A DNA stretch of 64,000 nt. Origin: Zygnema cylindricum (lineage: Eukaryota > Streptophyta > Zygnematophyceae > Zygnematales > Zygnemataceae). Below are positions 46,047-58,000 of the stretch, one piece after another. The translations under genes and the position numbers were made by a program. Position 1 is the first letter of the stretch. Every line of letters starts with the position of its first letter. Location of the stretch: positions 184,306 to 248,305 of the forward strand of contig JBBHKE010001201.1 in assembly GCA_037447655.1 (NCBI GenBank). The letters are read 5' to 3'. The notes under the pieces were generated by a model. The model saw only the letters and a program-made list of their open reading frames with translations. It ran no database searches and was not told the origin of the DNA.

Positions 46047-49000
46047 GTAAGCTCCCTCCCTCCCCGCTCACCCTTTCGCACAGCTCGTTCTCTCTGTCTG
46101 CGTTCGCACGTGTGATTCCTCGCTCTGATTGGCTCGCGTGCGGCCCCTGTCGGTGCGGATGCTGCAGCGGCGGCGCTGTGGGCGATGCGGAAGGCCATCG
46201 TGAACAAGGAGAGATTCCCGCCGACCAGATGCGGAAATGGTGTCTACTGCGATCCTTCCGGTCGCGTAGTTTATCTGTGAGTGACAATCGCTGCGTGAAC
46301 TCTCTGCTGCGATAAATACGCACTCTATTTCGCACTGAAAACCGCACTAAATTTGTACTCATTGACTGGCTGGATTTCTGCCACGATCAATACGCATTAA
46401 AAACCGCACTAGATTTGTACTCACGAACTGGCTGGATTTCTGCCGCGATTATTACATTCTCTATTTCGCACTGAAAATCGCACTAAATTTGTACTCATGA
46501 CTGGCTGGATTTCAGCCACGATTAATACGCACTATATTTCGCACTAAAAACCGCACGAAATTTGTACTCATAGGCTGGTTGGATTCTCTGCTGCGATGCG
46601 ATGCGCTCTCCGGGGATGCTTGGGCGTTGCCGAGGCTTAGGGGGGCAGGGGGGAAAGGAAAGGGTGAGAGAGGCGCAAAAGGGTGAAGGGGAGGGAAGGG
46701 CGTCTGTGTAAGAGGGAAACCATGGAATGTTTTAACAAAAGACGAGAGACTTTTGCAAACATCTCTCTTAGTATACAGGAGAGTGGGCATGGAGAGAGTG
46801 GGAAGGGAGAGGGAAAAAGGGGGGAGCTTAAGGGGACAAAGTGGGAGGGAGGTGGGGGAGGTGAGCAAAGGAAAATTGAAGGCTTGCTAGAAAGAATATG
46901 GGAGGGGAGTACAAATATCTATTTAGGAGTATTGCGAGGGTGGTTGGGGTGGGAGGAGTAAATGGAGAACTTCAACAAATTATGGGAAGGGGGTTTCAGT
47001 GGTATAAGTTATGGGGGAGGAATAGAGAGACTTGTTTGTTGCGTAAATAAATGTTTAATGCGGTGGGGGGGTGGAGGGGCGAGGAGGTGAAGCGTGGGGT
47101 GGGGAGAAAAAGGGATGATTGTTAAAACTTATTCACCCACCAATCTGAGTGGTCCATAGGTGTAGGTTATGTGGGAGGAATAGAGGGAGCCGTTTAACAA
47201 CTAATGAAAGGGGTAGGGGAAGGACCACATTTGAAGATCATGAAAAGATCGATTTTTCTAATCAATGTTACTCACATAATACTTCTAACAGCAAAAGCGT
47301 TCACATTATGCAACATTGCATCACATTGAATGGACGTTGAGAGAAATAAAGGGAAATTTCTCACATAAAAAAAGTGGCTATTATAATGTCCTCTCTCCTC
47401 TCTTCTTTACTCTTTTATTTTTCCACATATTCCTTCAATAGATACTACATTCTACCTTGGGAAGTGCGTGACGTGACATGCAACCAAATTGACATTAACA
47501 TCGACACGGAGAGAGGAGAGGGCACTCATTGCAAAACCTAAGTGTTCATTGGGGCATGCAGATATTTACAAAATCGGGGACTTAAGGGGAGAATTGGGCC
47601 GGAGATCGGCAACCTCACAGCGCTAACAGGAATGTGAGTGGATATTGGGAGAGGGGATGTACCGCATATAATATGGGAAAAAGAAAATCAAGGCAAACGA
47701 ATCTTGAGTAAATATATTAAAAAACATCACAACATGCATTTTTAACTTTTGTTTTTTTTATTTTATGTTTCCGGTTGTAAAGTGAGAGAGGGACAGGTGG
47801 AAAAAAAAAGGTACTTATGATTTTTGAACGTTTGTTGTAATTGCAATCTTTGTGAGGTTTTGTATGATATGACTCCTTATTGTGATGGACAAAAGAATAG
47901 AAAGGTTTATGAGGGGGGTGGGGGTTGCGATGGGGTAAAAAAGGGTTATTGGGGGGGGTAGGGGTACACGTGGCGTTTGGGGGAGCGGGGTTAAAAGGCT
48001 CTTGCAGGGTGGAAATGGGGTGTTTTTTTGAGGAGGAATCTTGAACATTATAAACATCATTTTGCAAAAGAAGGTTGTCTTTACCAAACCTCATTATGTA
48101 CTTGGATTTGCAAAGATGAAACATATTACATTAGCTAGTGTTCTATAATTTATTTTGAATACAATTGAAAATTCACGATAACTTATAGTCATACATTTTG
48201 ACAAGTGTGATGTTGCATAATAACCCTACAAATGCACTCAACAATAGGTTGGACAATATTTTCACATTATTGTATTTTGTTCGAAAAAACTGGAAGGTAT
48301 GTAGAAGCGTGGATTAACAGATGGATGGCGTAACAGATTTCTACATAACAACCAATTGAGTGGAAGCCTTCCATCGTCCATATGTCAAATGTCGAACATT
48401 ATCTGGATGTAAGTCTAAATTCTACACTTAGCTAATTGCTTTTCTAAAATGGGGTAGATATTCCTCAAAAGTGGTGCACTGTCAACAAATCCGTTTGCAA
48501 TTTTTTCTTTCGACTTTGCTATTTATTGTTGTGCATTAAATTACGACTATCTACTATATGTTGTTAATTTTTAGTAGAAAAGCATATGCCCAATGGTAAA
48601 CTCTACCAAAAGTTTTACAATTGATAGAAATGCGAAGAAATTGGTGGAAGGCGAGAGGGAGAGTGAGGGGTAGAGGGAGGGGAAAAAGGTGGGTGGAATA
48701 GGGATGGAGGGAAAGGGCAAATGAGAGGGAGAGAAGGGGACCAACCCCAATATTTTCGTTAGTGTGGTTGTGTTAAAACCACAACTCTATCCCCATCCCT
48801 ACAATCTCTCCTCTCTCTCATAGTAATATTTCGAGTAACTAGGGTGCTTCCCCTCACCACTTCCCCAGACCATATATAGTGTGACGTGGAATAATATCGT
48901 CTATTCTCCTTTAAACCATGTTTAATGTTTTTCTGCAATGTCCGCTGCAACTGTGGAGGTTGAAGCCATTGGAGCAAAGCCACTTACGAAACATCTAAAG

Positions 49001-52000
49001 AACATTGACTTTCATGCTCTACTAAATGCAATGACTGTAACAAAAACACCTCAAAGTACACAGATGTGCAGAGTATATTCTATGCTATTACACTCCAATG
49101 TTTAATGCAAATTGATCCACCACAACAAATGATGTTAGAGGTTGAAGATACTAAAAATCACCTATGTTGGAAAATATGTCATAACCAAGACATCTTAAAA
49201 AATACGCTTATTTCTAAACTGTACTCATTCAGAGTAAAGCTACCTATGAACCAATCATATTCACGTAGAGCCCGATACCTTTGTATGTGAAATTTAACTA
49301 TGTAGTGCGTAACCTACTACATGGTACAGACAAACTTAATTATTACCAAATTCTAAGAAATCTAAATTTCACATTTATCAACTGATAAACAAGCGGACAA
49401 ACGCTTTTTTCATCAAGTTCATCGACCGACATAAAGTTATGTACACTACAAGAATTTATAGTCAATGTGGTCACCATTAGAATTCAAAGGCAGTTCTTGT
49501 TCTTTCAATCTCCGTATCTGACAGCGAGTAGTTTATGTCTGAATACGACCATTCCGTTGTTTGGTTGTTTCGATCGCCATTTGATCTTCCATTTAACTTG
49601 AATAGATCTTTCCACGCCCTGTCGCGTATTTGACTTTAGACGTACTTTCTTCAAATTGTTTTTCCACCCTCACTCTATTAATGAGAGACGTAACAAGGAG
49701 ACTCCCTCGTCGCTAAACTAAAAACGAGACTATCTTATTTTTAAACCAAAAGGAGATTCTTCTATTGCCATTTGCTTCTAAATGCTTATTGTTACACCCT
49801 AATAGTTCCTTTCTCACAAGATTGGCTATTAGGGAGAATAAAGTTTTCTTAAAGCAATAATCCTGTAAAGCTTAAGGATCTATTTGTCACTTAACCCACA
49901 AGCTTTTATGCAGTAGTTCAATTTTTAGGTGGTAGTGCTTGGTCAGTATATCGCCACCATCTTTTCAACAAGCAAACATCACAATTTGACAGCTCTTTCC
50001 ATCACTTCCTCTTTAACAAAGGTTAACTGAATGTTCATATATTTAATTTTTAACTTGGCGACTTAGGTCAAAATGAAGTGCACTTCCAACTTCATTATCA
50101 CACCACACTTTTTAAATACCAGACTGTAAAAACTCTCCTCCAAGACCGTGTATGGAGTTGGTCTGGAATACTGTTGTAGTTGGATAATTGGTTGATTTCA
50201 GCTGTTTCTACAAAAGTCCTTTGATCTAGTATTACACGTGGCATTTTCTATCTTTTGGTCAACTGTCACCCGAAAAACATCCACTTATGTTAGTTCATCT
50301 TTAACTAAGATGTTTCTAGCTATAGTCACCTTATTCTTTTTGGAACATACACACTATCATTCTGAAATGTCATCATAGCCTAGTACTATTCCTTGCAAAC
50401 CTTTACGTTTCATTTTCCATTTGGTTTTTGTATCATGTAGAATAAATACTTAACTCCCACATAATTTAAATTGACTGACAAATGGTTTAATACCAGTCAG
50501 TTGTTCTTAAGATGTCTTATCCTTTACAACTCTAGATTCCACTCTATTTTCTATATAAACTGCAGAGTTTCATTCAACCCCCTTTTTGAGCTAACAGTGA
50601 TCTTTCAGTCTCACTTAATATCCTTTTTAATCATTCAGCTGCACCATTTGCCTTCAAGTTACCATTTTTGAGAAGAACTTGAAACCCTTCCTTTCAGCTA
50701 AAGTTGTATGAAACAAATGCTTATTAAAGTTTGGAATATACAGGACATCGTGCAAAGTTCTCTCTTGTGGTTTACTATTTATGCCTACCATGAAAGTGAC
50801 TTGCCTTTTAACATTGGACGCCACGCACTATTCACATGCGTAGATGTGCATTGGTGGAGTGGTCGTAAGGTTTTCAAAGTAGAAAGGATTCTAGCACACA
50901 TGTGCAGAAGCCTTTGTGTTTATGATCCAACAGTAGCCTTTTTCTCCTTCCATTGCACTAAAAAGTGCGAAAAAATCCAATTTGAACCACCATAGCAGTC
51001 ACATCTTTGTTTTCTGTTGTAAGCATAAGTGTCTTTTGGAGGTCGATTGCTTGGGCTTCCACAGTGCCATCTTGGATGAAATGACTATGCCTCAAACGCC
51101 TTTCTATATTCTGGACAACACCTATATCTGTCCTTTTTTGTCACAATAGTAGCAGATGTTAGTCCATGGATAAAAATTAGTATTCTAACTGTTTTGGCTA
51201 GTCTGCTATTTTATTTTAAACTAGCTATTAAAAGTGTTAGTTGAAACTAGATATTAAAAGCGTTAGTTGGTTTGTTAGTCTTCATCGCCTGACAACTTTC
51301 CTTATCTAGATTAAGCTAGGTTCCAATCAGCCTTTGATTGAGTTAATTGTTTCACTTTCTTTGAGACACTTTTATACTCATCAGGTAAGCCTCTCATTAC
51401 TAATAGTGAGGCACCTTTATACACATCAAGTAAGCCTCTCACTACTAATATCGCCAGATCTTTATGAAAATTGCCTCTTGGGCAAGCGTTTTCAAATATC
51501 TAACTTCCTCTTGCCATTACTCAACTATGGTACCTCCAAAGCACTGGCATCTCAAATTTTGCCAACTATTGTCATTTGATGTTGCATGTCTTCACAAACA
51601 TGTCTTTCAATGGGAGAAACACCTCAAACTATAGTGATGTGTAAAATACATCTTATGAAATAAATCTGAAACGTTTTATGCAACTTGATCCACCACATCA
51701 AAAAATATTAGTGGCCGAAAATACCAAAAATCACCCATGTTAGAAAAGATGTCAAGATTGGGACATCTCAAGAAATACACTAAGTCCTAAACTATATACT
51801 TGGTGAGAGTATACCACCTACGAGACAATGTGACTCGCGTAAAGTAGGGTACCTACGTACACAATCTAAAATATATGGTGCATAACACACGGACAAACCT
51901 AATAAACCCCAAGTCCCAATAAATCTAAATCTTACGCTTTTTAAATAAATCATAAGCGGACAAACGCTTGTTTCTTCAAGTTCGCAAACTGACATAAGGC

Positions 52001-55000
52001 AATACACATGACAAAAATTTACGGTTAATGTAGCCCCCATTAGAAGTCAAAGGCGGTTCTTGTTTGTGTGATCTTCGTACTTTTTTGGTTCGTACAATCC
52101 GACTTCAGACATAGTTTAATCAAACTTTTTTCCCGCTCTCATGCTGTTAATGGTAAGAGTAGTGAGGAGACTACCTTTTCGTTGAACAAACAAGGAGACT
52201 ACTTTGTCTTTAAACGAGAGACGAGCATCCCTTGTTGGTAAATCAAAGAGAGAGCCTTCCGCTGCCATTTCCTTATAGACCCTTAGCTAGGTTATAATCT
52301 TAAAGTTACAGTCTTTATATTCCTCTGAAGTTCCTCTATCTCACATAATTATCTATTAGTGAGACTAGTGTTTTCCAAAAATAAAATTTGTAGTAACAAG
52401 GGAGCTAACGCTCACTCCTCCAAACCATAGCTAGTGTGACATGAGAGCTTACCCTCACCCCTCTCGTATATCCTATTTCGTATGATAGAGGAGGTTACCC
52501 TGACCCTTTCGTCAAAAACATTTTTAGCGTGACAAAGGAGTTTCCCCTCATCTTTAGCCAAAACTTGTTTAGTGTGATAGAAAACGTACCGTTATTTCTC
52601 CCCCAAACCATATATTGCGTGATAAAAGGAGTTTACCCGCATCCCTCCCCCAAACCATATTTTGTGCAATTGGGAGTTTACCTTAACCCCTCCCCTAAAC
52701 CCTAATTAGCGTAATACTTAAAAATTATCTTAAATCTTAACCCCACTCCCCAGTAAAACATATTTAGGGTGGCAAGGGAGCTTACCTTTATTCCTTATCT
52801 AAACAATACCAGGGGGAATTTCCTCTCCATTTTAGTGTGATAGGGAAGCTTATCCTAACCCCTCTCCTACACAATATTTAGTGTGAATAGGAGCTTACCC
52901 TCATTCTTCCACCATACCATATTTAGCCTGATACTTAAAAATTCTCAAAACATGACCAACAAAGCAAGCAAGAGGCTAGGGGAGTGGAGGGTAAGGGACG
53001 GGAGGGGAGGAGAGGGGAGGGGAAAGGAAACGAAAAGACGACGGTCTAGGAGGAAGTAATGAGGAGAGGGGAGACTAGAAAGGTGATAAGCAAAATGAAA
53101 CTTTGGATGTCTTGAAAACAAGATGAGATGAGGGTTTGGGTCATCATAGAGCTCCACAGTTGATGTGTATTTTCAAAACATTAGCAATTTTTAGGAAACA
53201 AATGGTAGAAGGTTTTAAGTTATTAATGAAAATTTAAAAAAATCATCGCTAAAAAGTTGAAGCACTAAACATAAATTATCCATAAAAGGTGCTTTGTTTT
53301 CCAAAATTTTAAGATCACATCGCATAATTTCACGTTATAATTTTCCCCTAAAAAATAATTTGAAAAATGTATTTGAGGGGTTGTGTTGGATATTTTTTCA
53401 AAAAGAATTTCAACCACAGTGATATAACCTCAAAATGTTGGAAAAAATAAATGAAATTTTTACAAAACAAAATCCAAAATACAAATATGAAATAAGCAGT
53501 GTTGACACGCGTACACATTAAACATTTGGAAACAAATCATCAAAAATTGTATCCTACAGTTCAATTCGTTAAAAAAAAAGAGTGGCGCATGTGAAATCCA
53601 TCATTTACAATAAAAAATTCATCATAAATTGTAGCTGTTCATTTTCACAAGTGTGAGTTTAGATTAGAGCCCTTCCTATGTTCATCATAGGATTTCATGT
53701 CCATTTTTCCTTAGATGTATTTTATTATGGTCCAAATAAACACGCATTAAGTGGGGTAGGGGCGTTGATGGGGTGGATATAGAAACAGAGATCTTGGAAC
53801 AACAAGATATGTGAGTGGAATGCAGATCTAAACAATAATTTTAGGTTCATTTTTTCTTAAGTTTATTATTATGGTCCATTCAAGTATTTGTTAATATAGG
53901 AAGGGTTGATGACGGGGTGGATGGTGGACAGGGAACTATCGAACAACCAGTTGAATGGAAGCATTCCATCGTGCATCGGTCAAATGAAGGAACTCTATCT
54001 ATTGTAAGATTTAATTCTACACAAAGTGGAGTAGAGGGGAGCGTATAAGGGAGGTTGGGGGGGGGGAGGACGAGATTGAGCGGAGGGTAAGAAAACTGGA
54101 AAGCTGGGAACTATGTGGGGTGGAGTGAATAGGAGGAGATGCGCAAGCAAGGGCGCTGGGGTGGGAGGGAGTGGGAATGCAAGCGAGGGGAGGGGAGGGG
54201 ACGGGAGAGAGGGGAAGCATGGGATGGGCGGAGAGGGGAGGGGACGGGAGAGAGGGGAAGCATGGGATAGGCGGAGAGGGGGAGGGGAGGGGAGTGAAGA
54301 AAAGGGGGCATTGGCGAGGGGTTAACGGATAGGAGGGGAGATAAAAAGAGGGGAAGAGACGGGTGGAGGGGGGGAGGAGACTGGTGACGGGGAGAGAGGA
54401 GGACGTGACGTAGGGTATAGGGCATGGGAGAGTGCAATAGGGGTCGGGGAAAGGGAAGGAATGGGGAGTGGAGGGAGGGGAAAATAAAGGTAGGGCGAGG
54501 GTTGCTGTAGGGATGGGAGTGTTTGGAGATTCGAGGTGGAGGGGAGAATGTAGAGGGGGGCGATGGGGGAGACGGTGGGTGGGAGGGAGGGAAGGGGAAG
54601 TAGCGAGCAGAGGAGGGGAGTCTAGAGGAAAAAAATAAAGTGGATGGGATAAAAGTGTAAACGAGGGCACAACACACGGTGGTAGGGAGAGGATGGGAGG
54701 GGAGGCGAGGTGAGGTGAGAGTAAAAGAATGGATGGCGGACTAAGGGAGAGAAAAGTGGAGGGGGAAGACTACACCGCGAATTGTTATTAGCGTCAAGGT
54801 TTTTTTCGCCACTTAAAACATCTTTTCTTCGTACACACTTGTCGGATTTTCAATTTGAGACCGCCAATTGGAAGCTGCGAATGTTACCTTTCAATCGCAA
54901 CTGTCAGATACACGAGCCGACAAGTGTGTCAGGAGAAAAGATGTTTTAAGTGGCGAAAAAAACCTTGACGCTTATATCGATTTGCGGCGTAGAGGAGTGA

Positions 55001-58000
55001 TAAGAAGGGTGACATTTTGAATCCTTGTAAACAAAACGAGATGTTGGTTTGGGTTACCATACCTTGTGTAGTTTTTAATACATTAGCAAAATTCAAAATA
55101 TAGAAGGAAGATTTTTTCTTTATTCAATAAAGTAACAAAATATAATGGTGAAAAGGTCAAAGCACCAAATAAACAAGAATTGATTGAACAACGTGTTTTG
55201 TTTCCATATTTATAAGAACACATGCATATATCTATTCAATATTTATATTTTTTAACAAAATATGGAATTGACATTTTCTAATAGCTTTTTTATCACAAAG
55301 TGGAAAATGCCGAAAATGTCGTACAAAAAGTGAATGGAATTTCAATAACACAAGAAAAAAATAAAAGAATTGCGTAAACTCACCGAAGATAGTTCATACT
55401 CATTTCTTCTTAATTTTATTATATTCCGGTACAAATAAGCAAAAGTATTTTAGAAGGTGGCGAGTTGATGAAGTTGATGGCGTTTCAGCCATTTATCTTG
55501 CAACCGATTGTCACACAACTTTAAAACAAAACCAGTTGAGTGGAAGCATTCCATCCTCCATCGGTCAACTAAAATCCCTCATGAGATTGTAAGACAAAAT
55601 CCAACACAAAGCGAAATGCTATTTTTTAAATGAGATAGAATTTTTTCCAAAATATTACTTAATGGGAACAAATGTGTTAGCTCATTTTTGATGTATACTA
55701 ATTTCTTATTTTTGAAATTACTAATTGCTACGATTTTTGTCATGTTTACCACAAAAACTGTTAGCAAAATGCTCAACTGTCCTAAGGCTTTTTAGGTTAT
55801 TACATTATTTAACTCCATGTACGGGAAGAAGGCAGAAGGAGGGGAAGGTAAAGGCGGAAGGGAGACCGTCACTTCCATTACAATCATTAATGTGGTTGGG
55901 GAGGTTAAACTCATTCCCTTTCCCACCTTCCCCCCCTCCCCCACATGGTAGCTAACTTTCACCCTTCTTTATGGGTTGGACGGCGTTGCAGATACGTAAA
56001 TAACAACCAATTGAGTGGAAACATTCCAGATTCCATCGGTCAACTGAGAAATCTCGAATCCTTGTGAGATAAAATCCTACACAAAGCCAAATTCTATTTA
56101 AAAAATGAGATAAAAATTTCTCTAAAATGGTGCTTAATGATAATAAATGTGTCAGCTCAACTTTGATTTTGAAGTTAAAAATTGGTATGATTTTTATTAT
56201 GTTTACAACAAAGTCTCTTAGCAAAATGTTCAACTGTCCTTAAGCTGTTAAAATTAATAAACAACAATATAACTCCATGCAAGAGGAGAAAGGGAAGGGG
56301 AAGGGAAGGTGGAAGAAAGACCAACGCTCCCGTTATAATCCTATGTGGTTTGGAAGCTTAATACCAAAACCCATCCCGTTTCCCCACATAACCCACCTCC
56401 CTTAAATAGAAGCTTACCCTCACTCCTCATTGATGGGTTGGATAACGTCACAGAAGGTTAGGGAACAACCAGTTCAGTGGAAGCATTCCATCGTCCATCG
56501 CTAAACTTCCGCGCCTTTGGTATTTGTAAGAAACGAAATTTAACAACAAAAAAGTATATATATATATACATATATAACAAACGAAGCTAAATAACACAAA
56601 GTTCCAAACATTTTGGGGGTGGGGGGCGGTGCTCACCTCTTCACATTTGATTACTTAACTCTCCTTTTAGTTTCCGTTTATTGATTCCATTTGAGTAGGT
56701 GTTTGTCAAAAGAGCGGGTGAAAATAAAAAATAGATAGAGAGCGTTTGTAAGAGGGGATGAATATTCACGGAAAAGGAGGGAAAGAATGCCGTGAAGAGA
56801 GGACGATAGGGTGATGGAAAAATGGAAAGAGAGAGAGAGTCGTGGTAAGAAGGGAAGGAGGCATAGGCGATAAGTGGTGGGCGCAGCATGGTTAAAAGTG
56901 GGTCGAGAGAGTGTGGTGGTTAAGATAGAGACGGAGTTGTAAAAGGGAGGGGAAAGTTTGGAAAAGGATGAAAGGAAAAGTAGAATGGATTGTTAGTAAA
57001 AAGGGAAGAAATAATTGTGGCTATAAGAGGGGGATATTGTGAAAGTAACGGTATAAAGGGAGGGAAAGAATTGCCGCGAGAGATAATGGGAAGGGTAGAG
57101 AGTGACAATGAGATAGAGATGAGACGGGATGCAAAAAAAAAAAAAGATAGTAGGAGAGGGTCGCAGTTAGCGGGCTTTGAGGAAATGATGGCAGAAAAGG
57201 AAATAGTTGTAGCTGTTAGGAGGGTGGAGAGGGTGGTTGTGAGAGGGTAGAGAGGAAGAGTGAGAGAAGCTGGTCTTTATAAAGGAATTACGACAATTAC
57301 GGTCAAAATGGATGGGAAAGTGTTGTTTGAAAGGGGAGGTGGGCGAACAATGAAAGATGTAGTGGCCAAAAAAAGGTTGAAAGTTCGTCTCTGCCTCTCT
57401 TCTCCTCTCACCTCTACATAAAAAGTCTCTAATCTTTTCTTTTGGCCTTTTTTTAATCAAGGCGGAATGCGAAGGGACTGGAGTGAGTAATTGTAGGAAA
57501 AAGAAAAGAAGGGAAGGAAAGGAAAGGAAGGGGAGGAGAAAAGAGATGAGAGGAGCGGGAGAAAGAGGGGAGAAGAGAGGAGGGGAGAGAAGCGGAGTGG
57601 AAAAGTGAGGGAAGTGAGTGGAGAGGATGGAAAGGATGGAAGAAGAGGGAAGGGGTGTGGAAGGAAGTGGACGCCAATGGGTTTTGAAAGTGGGGATAAA
57701 TTGAGGGAGGAAGAGAACAGGGGCATGGGGGGAAAAGAGAAATAAAGGAAAAGCAAAAGAGGGGTGGGGACAGGATGCCTAATGAAGAGGGTAGAACTTT
57801 GAATGTCTCTAAAACAAAAAGAGAGAAGAAAGTAAAGATAAACTTCAAGAAAAAAAAATCAATAGAGCTCCACGTTGAGCGCAAAGGTTTCAACAATATA
57901 TTGAACATCTAGTTTTTTTTTTTAAATTCTTTTTAACAACTGAAGCAAAATTAGAGTTGAGAAATTGAAGGGTCACCCCCTTTTCAATTCCTCTCACAAT

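Larger units (their letters stand above)
44790..52935 (+). repeat. Right arm of large inverted duplication
   Basis: Inverted counterpart of 12248-19310. It holds promoter, exons 1-4 of gene 2, copia relic and minisatellite in mirrored order. Confidence 0.85.

Noticed and set aside
45776-46315. 179-codon + frame extending upstream and through intron 1
   Set aside because: It reads through the donor GTAAGC, and its extra N-terminus is not shared with the left arm. The ATG at 45956 fits a signal peptide better.
46970-47345. Possible further LRR exons resembling ACCAATCTGAGTGG
   Set aside because: No acceptor/donor pair or open 72-nt frame; the match is too weak in both arms.
52680-52730. Telomere-like CCCTAAACCCTAA
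   Set aside because: Only two imperfect units, and they are part of the 45-bp minisatellite.
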